Below are positions 49,277-58,270 of a stretch of 64,000 bases of DNA, one piece after another. The translations under genes were made by a program, and so were the position numbers. The notes below the pieces were generated by a model that was given only the letters and a program-made list of their open reading frames with translations, had not been told where the DNA came from and searched no databases. How positions within the stretch are numbered: the stretch's first letter is position 1; the number at the start of each line of letters is the position of its first letter. The DNA lies in the NCBI RefSeq assembly GCF_030846775.1, contig NZ_CP132910.1, forward strand, positions 1,088,001 to 1,152,000, in the 5' to 3' direction. The stretch comes from Geothrix sp. 21YS21S-2 (GTDB lineage: Bacteria > Acidobacteriota > Holophagae > Holophagales > Holophagaceae).

Positions 49277-49918
49277 TTACCATCTCCCCGTCACTGCGAA
49301 CTGGACGTTGAGGGCCTTGCGGAGTTCGGTCGGGACCTCGCCGGTGGGGACCTGGAGGCCGCCGGCCGCGGGACGATCGTACTGGGAGAGCACGGCCCGG
49401 GTTTCGAAGCCCAGGTGCCGGTTGACCTGGTAGCCCAGGCCCAGGGCGGCCCAGGGGCTCACGCGGTTCTTCCGGGTGTCCGAGCGGTAGTCGCCGTCCG
49501 GGTCGTGATTCCAATGGTCCGTGATGGTGAAATGTTGGAACCATTGAAGCACCCCGGCCCCTGCCAGGCAATAGAGGCCATTCCCGGCCGTGCCGTCGAA
49601 GGCGTAGAGCAGGTCCGCCCCGGCCCCGGCCGAGAAGAAGGTGCGCTCCTGCACGTAGTTGGAAAAGGGCCGATGGTACCGGGAGACCCGGAAGAGATCC
49701 AGGTCCAGGCGGGGGCGCACCGACAGGCGCTCCCCGGTCCTGACGGTGACCTGGAAGCTGGTGCCGAGCCCCACTTTGTCGTTGAGATCCGTCCTCAGGT
49801 CCGAAAGGGGCGCGTCCACCGAGACGGCCCCCCCGAACTGGACGGGCAGCTGGGCCCCCAGGGCGGGGCCGAGCCCCAGCAGGAGAAGGGGAAGGAGGGT
49901 CAAGGGACTGCGCAACAT
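49277..49918 (-). CDS. outer-membrane beta-barrel protein, unknown
   Basis: A 213-residue exported protein: signal peptide (SPLTLLPLLLLGLGPALGAQ), then barrel-like strands (GTSFQVTVRTGERLSVRPRLDLDLFRVS, LLYAFDGTAGNGLYCLAGAG, AALGLGYQVNRHLGFETRAVL) and the C-terminal FAVTGRW. Probably 8-10 strands. AAGGAG precedes the ATG at 49918. It heads a string of four leftward genes: barrel, barrel, kinase, regulator, with gaps of 26 and 18 bases and then a ten-base overlap. Confidence 0.78.
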   Translation of the reverse strand: MLRSPLTLLPLLLLGLGPALGAQLPVQFGGAVSVDAPLSDLRTDLNDKVGLGTSFQVTVRTGERLSVRPRLDLDLFRVSRYHRPFSNYVQERTFFSAGAGADLLYAFDGTAGNGLYCLAGAGVLQWFQHFTITDHWNHDPDGDYRSDTRKNRVSPWAALGLGYQVNRHLGFETRAVLSQYDRPAAGGLQVPTGEVPTELRKALNVQFAVTGRW

Positions 49919-50136
49919 GGGGTCTCCTTTCGGGAAGAGGACTTCGGACCAGGAAGGCCGGGCGGTGCCCGCCCAAATCACCATGAACGAAGAATGACCC
50001 CGGGAGGGAAACGATCGGACCAACCCCACCTATCGCGCGACGAATGGAGGCAAAAAACCTACGGGGATGGGGCCGTTGTGACCGATGCACCCGGAGCTCC
50101 GGCCATAATAGGACGAACAGGTAGTTTGAGGTGACC

Positions 50137-50478
50137 ATGAGTGAATGGCGGCACATCGCAACCGCCCCGAAGGACGGGAGCATTCTTATCGGACGCGGGT
50201 CCTTCGGACCGGGCGACGAGGACGGCATGCTCGCCGTCGCCATGCGCTGCCAGGACGGGAAGTGGCTGCGGGACCAGGACGGGAACGGGTTCACCGTCCC
50301 CTGCTTCCCCACCCACTGGATGCACATGCCCGCGCCGCCCAAGCCCCAGGACCGCCTGGTGGCGTTCAAGGCCTGCGACCGGGACCGGGAGGAGTTCTTC
50401 ACCGAAGGCAAGTCCTGGGAACGCTGCTGCGACGCCGACGCCGAGGCGTGGTTCACCTGGCCGGTCAAGCCGTCCTGA
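50137..50478 (+). CDS. DUF551-like small protein
   Basis: A 113-residue protein with the DUF551 pattern: EWRHIATAPKDGSILIG at the start and FPTHWMHMPAPPKPQDR in the middle, as in many phage and bacterial proteins of unknown role. The ATG at 50137 has GAGGTG three bases upstream. Stands alone in front of the kinase cluster. Confidence 0.8.
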   Translation: MSEWRHIATAPKDGSILIGRGSFGPGDEDGMLAVAMRCQDGKWLRDQDGNGFTVPCFPTHWMHMPAPPKPQDRLVAFKACDRDREEFFTEGKSWERCCDADAEAWFTWPVKPS

Positions 50479-50708
50479 GCCCTGGATGGCCGAAGGACCG
50501 GGGCCTGCCTTGAGGGCCCCACGTACCTGGCGTCCCCGAAGGCGAGGACCGGACCGAAGCTGAAGGTCTCCTGGCCGCGTCCGGGCCCATATAAAGTACT
50601 GGTTCCATTTGCCCGACTTGCTACCCTTGGGGAAGTCTCCGCCGACGGTTTCCTGAACATCCAGGCCCTTCCGCGCCGAAGACTCGATCGGAACGGAGAC
50701 GCCAGCCA

Positions 50709-52589
50709 ATGCCCCGCCTTCATAGCATGGTGCTGTGGAAAGCCATCGTCCTCACGACCCTGTGCGCCGCGGGGATCTGGAGCCTCTGGTGGTGGGGCCT
50801 CGTCCATTCTCCGAGGACCCAGGTCCGCGACCGGGCCCGGCAATCCCTGGTGCAGATGGACCGGACCATCGGCCGCGAGCTCAACCGGGCCGAAACCACC
50901 GGCCTCGCCTTCGGCGCCTGGTGGTCCCGGGAGGAAGGCCGGCTGGACGACCCCGCGCGACTGCAGGGCGTCATCGCCTTCCTGGAACGGGGAGCGATCA
51001 TCACCAACCTCATCCTCAGCCGGGAGGACGGCGATTCGGCCTGCGTCGTGAGGAGGGACGGCGAATGGAACCTGGTCCTATACCGGGCGGGCCGGCATCC
51101 CAGACGGTTCATGATGCGTTCGGGGAAATGGGTGCCCGGTCCCGCGGATGACCGCGAGGTCTACGATGCCCGGCAGCGCTACTGGTACCGGTTCGGGGCG
51201 GCCCACGCCCGCCCGGCCTGGACGCCGGAGGCCTACCGCTACTACACCTCCATGGTCGGAGGGTTCACCTACACGGTGCCGGTCCGCAATTCCCAGGGCC
51301 GTCTCGAGGGCGTCATCGGCGTGGACGTCTCCCTGGAGGAGCTGACGGCCTTGATCTGGGAGCACCAGCCGACCCCCGGCGCCCGCTTGATGGTGACGGA
51401 CCTGTCCGGCCGGCTCCTGGTCCCGCCCAGGACCCCGGAGATGCTCGACCAGGGGACCCGGTTCAGGCACCAGCTGACGCCCTCCACGCCCCCGGGCGAC
51501 AGCCGCCCGGGCTCCAGCGCGGCCGTCGTCAGGGCGGACGGCGCGTATTCCACCGCGGGAACGCCGCAGATGCGCCTGCAGGTCGCCATTCCCGAGGAGG
51601 ACCTCTTCCCCGGCCTTCACCGCCGGCGGATCGCCACCTTCCTCCTGGCCCTCGCCCTGGTCCTGGGGGTGGCCTGGAGCCTCCTGGACCTGCACCGCCA
51701 CCTCGTGCGCCCCATGCGCGAGCTTGCGGCCGAGGCGGGCCTGCCCGGGTCCGGAAGCGCCCCGGGGAAGGACTACCACTCCGACATCTGGGAACTCGAG
51801 CAGGTGGGCCGGCAGCTGCGCGACGCGGGCCGGGCCGTCCAGGAGAAGGAGCTCCTCCTGAGCCGGGCCGAGCACAACCAGCGGATGGATTCGGTGGGCA
51901 TGATGGCGCCGGGCATCGTGCACGACGTGAACAACCATCTGGCCGTGGTGCTGGGCCAGCTCACGCTCTGCCGGAGCCAGTCCGAGGGCCACCCCGCCCT
52001 CCAGCCCCGTCTTCGGGCGGCGGAGGGAGCGACCATCAAATGCGCCGAGGTGCTGCGCGGGCTCCTGGACTACAGCCGCCCGGATCCGGGCCAGCGCGTG
52101 CTGATGAACCTGAACACGTCCCTGGAGACCGGCATCGGGCTGCTGCGGGGCGTGCTGGGCAAGGGCATCCGGGTGGAGCTGGACCTGGATCCGGAGCTGC
52201 CGATGCTGTTCGGGGACCCCGTCAAGATCCAGCAGATCATCGTGAATCTGGGCATCAACGCGCGGGACGCCATGCCCCTTGGCGGCCTGCTGAGCTTCCG
52301 GACGTTCTCCTCCGAGGGGAACGCCTGCCTGGAAGTGCGGGACACCGGCTGCGGCATGGACGACGACGTGAAGCGGCGCATCTTCGAGCCCTACTTCTCC
52401 ACCAAGGAGCCCGGGAAGGGCACCGGTCTCGGCCTGGCCATGGTCGCCAACATCGTGACCGGCCACGGGGGGCGGATCCAGGTGGATTCGGAGCCCGGCG
52501 CCGGGACCACCTTCCGCATCGAGCTGCCGCCCTCGCTGCGCAAGGGCGCGGAGCGGACCTCGCGGGAGGGCCGGCCGGCAACGGTCTGA
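50709..52589 (+). CDS. membrane sensor histidine kinase (copy A of a paralogous pair)
   Basis: A 626-residue kinase. Helix 1 at about 9-30 ([23 protein letters not shown]), a periplasmic domain (about 35-305) containing [16 protein letters not shown] and [30 protein letters not shown], which is dCache-like, helix 2 at about 308-328, a linker, then the phospho-site helix [21 protein letters not shown] and HATPase ([41 protein letters not shown]). No receiver is attached. The kinase at 56.3 kb is a clear paralogue, and a Ser/Thr kinase gene separates them. Confidence 0.94.
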   Translation: MPRLHSMVLWKAIVLTTLCAAGIWSLWWWGLVHSPRTQVRDRARQSLVQMDRTIGRELNRAETTGLAFGAWWSREEGRLDDPARLQGVIAFLERGAIITNLILSREDGDSACVVRRDGEWNLVLYRAGRHPRRFMMRSGKWVPGPADDREVYDARQRYWYRFGAAHARPAWTPEAYRYYTSMVGGFTYTVPVRNSQGRLEGVIGVDVSLEELTALIWEHQPTPGARLMVTDLSGRLLVPPRTPEMLDQGTRFRHQLTPSTPPGDSRPGSSAAVVRADGAYSTAGTPQMRLQVAIPEEDLFPGLHRRRIATFLLALALVLGVAWSLLDLHRHLVRPMRELAAEAGLPGSGSAPGKDYHSDIWELEQVGRQLRDAGRAVQEKELLLSRAEHNQRMDSVGMMAPGIVHDVNNHLAVVLGQLTLCRSQSEGHPALQPRLRAAEGATIKCAEVLRGLLDYSRPDPGQRVLMNLNTSLETGIGLLRGVLGKGIRVELDLDPELPMLFGDPVKIQQIIVNLGINARDAMPLGGLLSFRTFSSEGNACLEVRDTGCGMDDDVKRRIFEPYFSTKEPGKGTGLGLAMVANIVTGHGGRIQVDSEPGAGTTFRIELPPSLRKGAERTSREGRPATV

Positions 52590-52642
52590 ATGGATGTTTG
52601 CTCCGGCCGGAGGGTAGACTGGGTTCAACACTGGAACGGAAC

Positions 52643-55600
52643 GTGGACGCACAGGGGGGGGACATCGGGGAAGGCGGAGTGCCTGTCGGGGGTCCGGAAA
52701 CGGCCCCGGACTTCGGCTCGCAGCCCACCCTCTTCGGCGAGAACCCGGGCGCCGCCACCATCCAGCCCGCGTCCTGGACCCATTACGCGGACCTCCAGCT
52801 CCTGGGCGAGGGCGGGATGGGACGGATCTACCGGGCCTTCGACCTCGTCCTCAAGCGGGAGGTCGCCCTGAAGTTCCTCGCCCGGGACGACCCGCGGCGC
52901 ATGCGCCGGTTCATCCAGGAAGCCCAGAACCAGGCCAAGGTCGACCATCCCAACGTCTGCAAGGTCTATGAAGTGGGCGAGCTGAACGGCCAGGCCTTCA
53001 TCGCCATGCAGCTGATCAAGGGCCGGACCCTGGCCGCCGCCCGGAAGGACCTCAGCCTGCCGGACCTGGCCTCGGTGATGGAGACCGTGGCCGCCGCCAT
53101 CCACGCCGCCCACCGCCAGGGCCTCGTGCACCGGGACCTCAAGCCCGCCAACATCATGGTCGAGGAGGACGAGCGGGGCCTGAAGCCCTACATCCTGGAT
53201 TTCGGCCTGGCCCGGTCCCTGGAGAGCACGGGCCTCACCCAGCAGGGCCTGGTGATCGGCACCGCCGGCTTCATGGCCCCCGAGCAGGCCGCGGGGCTGG
53301 AAGACCAGGTGGGCGTCCCGACCGACATCTACGCCATGGGCGCCACCCTCTACGCCCTCCTGGCCGGCCAGGCGCCCTTCGCGGGACGAACCGGCCTTTC
53401 CTGGCTCAAGGCCACCCTGGAGGAGGCGCCCGTTCCCCTGCGCGAAGCCGTCCCGTCCCTTCCCCGGGACCTGGCGACCATCGTCGAGAAGTGCATGGAG
53501 AAGGAGCCCAGGCGGCGCTACGCCTCCGCCCTGGCCCTGGCCGAGGACCTGCGGCGGTTCAAGGAGGGCGAGCCCATCCTGGCCCATCCGCCCACCCTCG
53601 TCTATCAGGCGGGCAAGCTCGCCCGCAAGCACAAGGCGCTCGTGGCCGTGACCGCGGCCGCCCTGGCCGCGGTGCTGGCCCTGGTGGCCGTCAACGTCCA
53701 GGCCCGGCGCACCGCCTCCGCCCAGGCCTGGTGGGCCCAGCGCTTCGGCCAGGAGGCGGAACGTTACGAATCCCTCATGCGCTATGCCCACCTCCTCCCG
53801 GCCCACGACATCCAGCAGGAGATGGCCCAGGTCCGCTGGCGCATGGCGCAGCTCGAGCCCAACGTCGCCGGCCCCTCCAACGTGATGGCGGGCCCGGCCT
53901 GCTACGCCCTGGCGCGGGGCCACCTCGCCATGGGCGACCTCGCCCGGGCTTCGGCCTACATGGACAGGGCCCTGGCCAAGGGCTTCCGGTCCCCGGAGGC
54001 GTTCTACATGCACGGGCGGATCCTGGGCTACCAGTACCTGGCCGAGCTGGACCAGATCCGGAAGGTCGCCGACCCCGCGGTCCGCGAGGCCCGGCTCCGG
54101 GCCGCCGACCAGGGCCTGCGGAGCGCGGCCATAAGGAACCTGGAGCAGGGACGGAGCGCGGCCCTGGAATCCCCCGACTACACCCTGGCGCTGCTCGCCT
54201 TCTACGGCCGCCGCCTGGACGAGGCCCTGGCCCGGGCCCGGGCCTCCTTCAGCCAGACCCCCTGGTTCTACGAGGCCAAGGGCCTCGAAGGGGACATCCT
54301 CCTGGACCAGGCCGGGACGGCCCGCCCGGAGGCATTCCGGGGCCTCCTGGAAGCCGCGGTCGCCTGCTTCCAGTCCGCCCAGGCCATGGCCCCCAGCGAC
54401 CCCGACCTGTTCCTCGCCGAAGCGCGCGCCTGGCGGCTGGCCATGGACAAGCACTGGCTTCACGGCGAGGACGCCGCAGTGCCCTTCGCCCGGGGGCTCG
54501 CGGCCCTGGACCGGGCCAAGGTCCTGGATCCGTCCCGCCTCGGCACCCAGGCCCTCGAGGCGTGGTTCCATTTCGGCCGGGCCCGCGCCCTCAACAACAA
54601 GGGGCAGGACCCCACGGAGGAGCTGGACCGGGCCCTGTCCGCCTCCGCCGAGGTCCTGCGCCAGGACCCCGCCTACCCTGGCGCCCAGGAAACCCGCATG
54701 GCGGCCCTCGGCGAAACCGCCCTGGTGCGCTGGCGCACCGGGGGCGACCCCGTCGGTCCCTGGGAACAGGCCATCGAGGCGGGGGAAAAGGCGGTGGCGT
54801 CAGCGCCGAACGATCCCCTGCTCCTGCCCGCCCTGAGCCGCATCCACCTCCGGCTCATGGTCTACAGGGCCCAGCGGGGCCAGGACGCCACCGCGTCCTG
54901 GACGGCCGCCCGCACCCTCATGGAACGGGCGGTCAAGGCGTACCCGGACCTGGCGACCTTCCACGTCGGCCTGGGGGCCGCCCACGAGGAGTGGGCCGAG
55001 CAGGAACTGGCCCACGGCCGGGATCCCTCCCGGAGCGCCGAGACGGCCATCACGGCCCTGGAACAGGCCATCCGGCTGGACCCCAACCTGGTGGACGGCC
55101 ACTACTACCTGGGCCTTGCAGCCAAGCTCCTGGGCGAGTATCAGCTGGCCGCCGGGCAGGATCCCCGGAAGGCCCTGGCCCAGGCCAGGGTGTCCCTCGA
55201 GCGGGCCGTGGCGGTGAAGGGCGACTTCGTGGCCGCCCTCGTGGACCTGTCGGGCTGCCACCTGGCCCTGGCCAAGGCGGAACTCGCCCAGGGCCGGTCC
55301 CCCCTGGACGAACTGGCCGCCGCGCGGCTCGACCTCGCCGAGGCCGTTCGCCGGAACCCCCGCGCCCCCTTCCCCCGGTTCTTCCGCGCCCTGTGCGACC
55401 TGGTGGAAATCCGGTGGCTGCTCGCGCACCAGCCGCCGGCCCGGATGATGCCCCTGTTCCAGCGGGCCGAGGCCGACATCCTTCGGTACCTCCGGATCTC
55501 CAGCGACAAGGTGACCTGGGCCGCCCTGGCGGAGCTGTACGCGACCTGGGCCTCGGCCGTCCCGCGGGCCGGCGTACGGGAATCCGGCCTCCGGGCGGCC

Positions 55601-55804
55601 CGGAAGGCCGTGGAGCTCGATCCGTCCTACGGCGAAGGGTATCTCCGCCTGGGCGATCTGGAGGTTCTCTCGGCCGCGGCGGAGGCCGCGGAGGACCGGC
55701 GGGCCCGGGCCCTGGAGCGCGCCCGGCAGGCCTACCGGCGCGGCACCGGACTCGGTCCCCTGGTCGCCGCCGCCGCCCGGGCCCGCCTGGAGCGGCTCAG
55801 ATAG
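52643..55804 (+). CDS. transmembrane Ser/Thr protein kinase with C-terminal TPR array
   Basis: A 1053-residue protein. Kinase domain at about 48-310: glycine loop GEGGMGRIYRA (55-65), Lys77 in VALKFLA, catalytic HRDLKPANIM with Asp165, Asp187 in LDFGLAR, and GTAGFMAPEQ. A single helix follows at 332-352 (KALVAVTAAALAAVLALVAV), and the remaining 700 residues form many TPR-like helix pairs on the far side of the membrane (ALDRAKVLDPSRLGTQALEAW, ATFHVGLGAAHEEWAEQELA). The start is uncertain; GTG at 52643 or 52679 are candidates. It lies 53 bases after kinase copy A on the same strand, hinting at one transcript. Targets unknown. Confidence 0.93.
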   Translation: MDAQGGDIGEGGVPVGGPETAPDFGSQPTLFGENPGAATIQPASWTHYADLQLLGEGGMGRIYRAFDLVLKREVALKFLARDDPRRMRRFIQEAQNQAKVDHPNVCKVYEVGELNGQAFIAMQLIKGRTLAAARKDLSLPDLASVMETVAAAIHAAHRQGLVHRDLKPANIMVEEDERGLKPYILDFGLARSLESTGLTQQGLVIGTAGFMAPEQAAGLEDQVGVPTDIYAMGATLYALLAGQAPFAGRTGLSWLKATLEEAPVPLREAVPSLPRDLATIVEKCMEKEPRRRYASALALAEDLRRFKEGEPILAHPPTLVYQAGKLARKHKALVAVTAAALAAVLALVAVNVQARRTASAQAWWAQRFGQEAERYESLMRYAHLLPAHDIQQEMAQVRWRMAQLEPNVAGPSNVMAGPACYALARGHLAMGDLARASAYMDRALAKGFRSPEAFYMHGRILGYQYLAELDQIRKVADPAVREARLRAADQGLRSAAIRNLEQGRSAALESPDYTLALLAFYGRRLDEALARARASFSQTPWFYEAKGLEGDILLDQAGTARPEAFRGLLEAAVACFQSAQAMAPSDPDLFLAEARAWRLAMDKHWLHGEDAAVPFARGLAALDRAKVLDPSRLGTQALEAWFHFGRARALNNKGQDPTEELDRALSASAEVLRQDPAYPGAQETRMAALGETALVRWRTGGDPVGPWEQAIEAGEKAVASAPNDPLLLPALSRIHLRLMVYRAQRGQDATASWTAARTLMERAVKAYPDLATFHVGLGAAHEEWAEQELAHGRDPSRSAETAITALEQAIRLDPNLVDGHYYLGLAAKLLGEYQLAAGQDPRKALAQARVSLERAVAVKGDFVAALVDLSGCHLALAKAELAQGRSPLDELAAARLDLAEAVRRNPRAPFPRFFRALCDLVEIRWLLAHQPPARMMPLFQRAEADILRYLRISSDKVTWAALAELYATWASAVPRAGVRESGLRAARKAVELDPSYGEGYLRLGDLEVLSAAAEAAEDRRARALERARQAYRRGTGLGPLVAAAARARLERLR

Positions 55805-56072
55805 GACCGGTTCCGCACTCGGGGTACTTGATCATGACGACAGGCAGCGTGCCGTCCGCCTTGGCGGTATTCCAGGCCTCCAGCACGCCGGAAGGAGTCT
55901 GGCCGGTCGGATTGGGCAAGCCGGAGCGGTAGTAGCTGCCCAGCAGGTTCTCGACCGTGTGGTCCGTCCAGAAAAGGGCGGAAGCCTTGGCGGGGTCCAC
56001 CTCCACGGTCACGGGCCGGCCTTCCTGCTCGTAGGTGAGGGTGATCTTCAGAAGCTTGGGGCGGGTGGGCAT
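55797..56072 (-). CDS. small protein, unknown
   Basis: A 91-residue protein (KLLKITLTYEQEGRPVTVEV, AKASALFWTDHTVENLLG, VVMIKYPECGTGPI). GGAG lies five bases before the ATG. It has no recognised family and may be a compact alpha/beta domain. It overlaps the Ser/Thr kinase gene end by eight bases on the opposite strand. Confidence 0.65.
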   Translation of the reverse strand: MPTRPKLLKITLTYEQEGRPVTVEVDPAKASALFWTDHTVENLLGSYYRSGLPNPTGQTPSGVLEAWNTAKADGTLPVVMIKYPECGTGPI

Positions 56073-56253
56073 GGATTCTCCATGGAAAGGGGGTTGAGGA
56101 ATTCGGGTCCCCAGCCAGTGGGACCACGGGCGTCATGTTTGAATTAAACGAAACGGAGGGAACAACCACGTATTATGGGGGAGATTGCCGCCATTTCACT
56201 CGCAATAACCACCCCTTTCGCCTGGGTTTCGGCCCGAACGGAGCAACCGATCG

Positions 56254-58176
56254 ATGCAGCGACCCAATAGCATGGTGCTGTGGAAGGCCATCCTCCTTAC
56301 CGCCTTGTGTTCCACCGCCGTCTGGGGACTCTGGTGGTGGGGGCTCGTCCATTCCCCCAGGACCCAGGTGCAGGCCCGCGCCAGGGCCTCCCTGGCCGAG
56401 ATGGAACGGACCATCGCCCGCGAGCTGTCCCGTGCGGAAACCACCGGCCTCGCCCTGGGCGCCTGGTGGGCCCAGGAACACGCCAGCCTGGAGGACCCCG
56501 CGAAACTGCAGAGCGTCATCGCCTTCCTCGAGAAGGGAGGCATGGTCACCAACCTCATCCTGGGCCGGGAGGATGGCGATTCCGCCTGCATCGTGAAAAA
56601 GGATGGGGAATGGAACCTGATCCTCTTCCGGGCGGGCCTGGTTTCCAGGCGGCTGCTGTTGCGGGAAGGGCAATGGGTGGCCGGACAGGGAAATGACCGG
56701 GAGACCTACCGGCCCCAGGAACGCCACTGGTACCGGTTCGGCGCGGCCCTGGGCGCACCCGCCTGGACGCCCGAGGCCTACCGGTTCTTCACGACCCGGG
56801 CCGGCGGCTTCTCCTACGTCGTTCCGGTCCGGGACGCGCGCGGCCGGCTGGAAGGCGTCGTGGGCGTGGACGTCTCCCTGGAGGAGCTGACCCAGTTCAT
56901 CTGGGACCACCAGCCGACCCCGGGCACCCGCATGGTCGTGTCGGACGCGGGGGGACGGCTCCTGGTCCCGCCCAGGATTCCCGAAATGCTCGATCCGGGG
57001 GCGCGCGTCGACCACCAGCTGATGCCGGTGCCGCCATCCTTCCCGGAAGCGGAGCCGGCCGGCCCCAACGCGGTCCGGGCTCCGGTGGGCGCCTTCATCG
57101 CGGCCGGCGGCGCGTACGCCGTCCCCGGAAAGCCGCGGATGAACCTGCATGTCGCGATTCCCGAGGAGGACCTCTTCCCCGGGCTGCGGCCGCGGCGGAT
57201 CGCCGTCTTCGTCCTGGCCCTGGCGATCGTGCTGGGCGTGGCCTGGAGCCTCCTGGACGTCCACCGCCGGTTCGTGCGCCCCATGCGGGACCTGGCGCTC
57301 GAGGCCAGTTCGCCCTCCACCGACGACGGGTCCAGCGAGGACTATCAATCCGATGTCTGGGAGATCAAACAGGTCGGGCAGCAGCTGCGCGTCGCCGGCC
57401 GGGCGGTCCAGGAGCGCAACCGCCTGCTCAACCAGGTGGAGCACAGCCAGCGGGTGGATTCGGTCGGGATGATGGCTCCGGGCATCATGCATGACGTGAA
57501 CAACCAGCTGGCGGTGGTCCTGGGCCAGATCGCCCTCTGCCAGACCTTGTACGAGGATCATCCCGCGCTCCAGCCCCGCCTCCGGCAGGCCGAGGAGGCC
57601 GCCGCCAAGTGCAGCGAGGTCCTGCGCGGGCTGCTGGACTACAGCCGCCCCGACCCCGGCGAACGCGAGCCGATGAGCCTGAACGTCTCGGTGGAGCACG
57701 TGGTGGCCCTGCTCGGCCCCGTCGCCGGACCGTCCATCCAGGTCCGGAAGGACCTGGACCCCGAGTCGCCCGTCATGTTCGGCGAGCCCCAGAAGATCCA
57801 GCAGGTCCTGGTGAACCTGGGAATGAACGCCCGGGACGCCATGCCGGAAGGCGGCCTGCTCACGTTCCGCACCTTCCGCTCGGAGGGCAACGTCTGCCTG
57901 GAAGTCCGGGACACCGGCTGCGGCATGACCCGGGAGGTGATGGAGCGGGTCTTCGAACCGTTCTTCTCCACCAAGGCGCGCGGGAAGGGCACCGGGCTCG
58001 GACTGGCCATGGTCGCCAACATCGTGGCCGCCCACGGCGGGAGCATCCGGGTGGATTCCGTACCTGGCGAGGGCACCGCGTTCCGGATCGAATTCCCCTG
58101 TTCCCTCCGCAAGCGCGGGGAGACGCGGGCCGCCGCCAAAGCAGAAGAAGGTCTGGCATCCCCATACACAAAGTGA
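56254..58176 (+). CDS. membrane sensor histidine kinase (copy B of a paralogous pair)
   Basis: A 640-residue kinase, colinear over its length with copy A: the same SMVLWKAI start, [72 protein letters not shown] (helix 2), MMAPGIMHDVNNQLAVVLGQI and [15 protein letters not shown]. Differences are spread along the protein, so the duplication is old. Its last residues are an Ala/Glu-rich tail. It may sense the same or a related periplasmic ligand. Confidence 0.94.
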   Translation: MQRPNSMVLWKAILLTALCSTAVWGLWWWGLVHSPRTQVQARARASLAEMERTIARELSRAETTGLALGAWWAQEHASLEDPAKLQSVIAFLEKGGMVTNLILGREDGDSACIVKKDGEWNLILFRAGLVSRRLLLREGQWVAGQGNDRETYRPQERHWYRFGAALGAPAWTPEAYRFFTTRAGGFSYVVPVRDARGRLEGVVGVDVSLEELTQFIWDHQPTPGTRMVVSDAGGRLLVPPRIPEMLDPGARVDHQLMPVPPSFPEAEPAGPNAVRAPVGAFIAAGGAYAVPGKPRMNLHVAIPEEDLFPGLRPRRIAVFVLALAIVLGVAWSLLDVHRRFVRPMRDLALEASSPSTDDGSSEDYQSDVWEIKQVGQQLRVAGRAVQERNRLLNQVEHSQRVDSVGMMAPGIMHDVNNQLAVVLGQIALCQTLYEDHPALQPRLRQAEEAAAKCSEVLRGLLDYSRPDPGEREPMSLNVSVEHVVALLGPVAGPSIQVRKDLDPESPVMFGEPQKIQQVLVNLGMNARDAMPEGGLLTFRTFRSEGNVCLEVRDTGCGMTREVMERVFEPFFSTKARGKGTGLGLAMVANIVAAHGGSIRVDSVPGEGTAFRIEFPCSLRKRGETRAAAKAEEGLASPYTK

Positions 58177-58198
58177 GACCCTGGTGCCAGCAGCCCGG

Positions 58199-58214
58199 GG
58201 CCTCCAGGCCTTTT
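58199..58214 (+). terminator. weak intrinsic terminator after kinase copy B
   Basis: GGCC-TCCA-GGCC followed by TTTT, 22 bases after the stop. The stem is short, so efficiency is doubtful. Confidence 0.5.
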
Positions 58215-58270
58215 GTAATCGACCTGGGAACTTCGCGGCTTATCACCACCCCTTTTCCCGAGGACGTGAA

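Noticed and set aside
50580-50708. TATAAA box ahead of kinase copy A as a promoter
   Set aside because: No acceptable -35 at 16-18 bases upstream; left unannotated.
52625-54571. 648-codon open frame on the minus strand
   Set aside because: Shadow of the Ser/Thr kinase and its TPR region.
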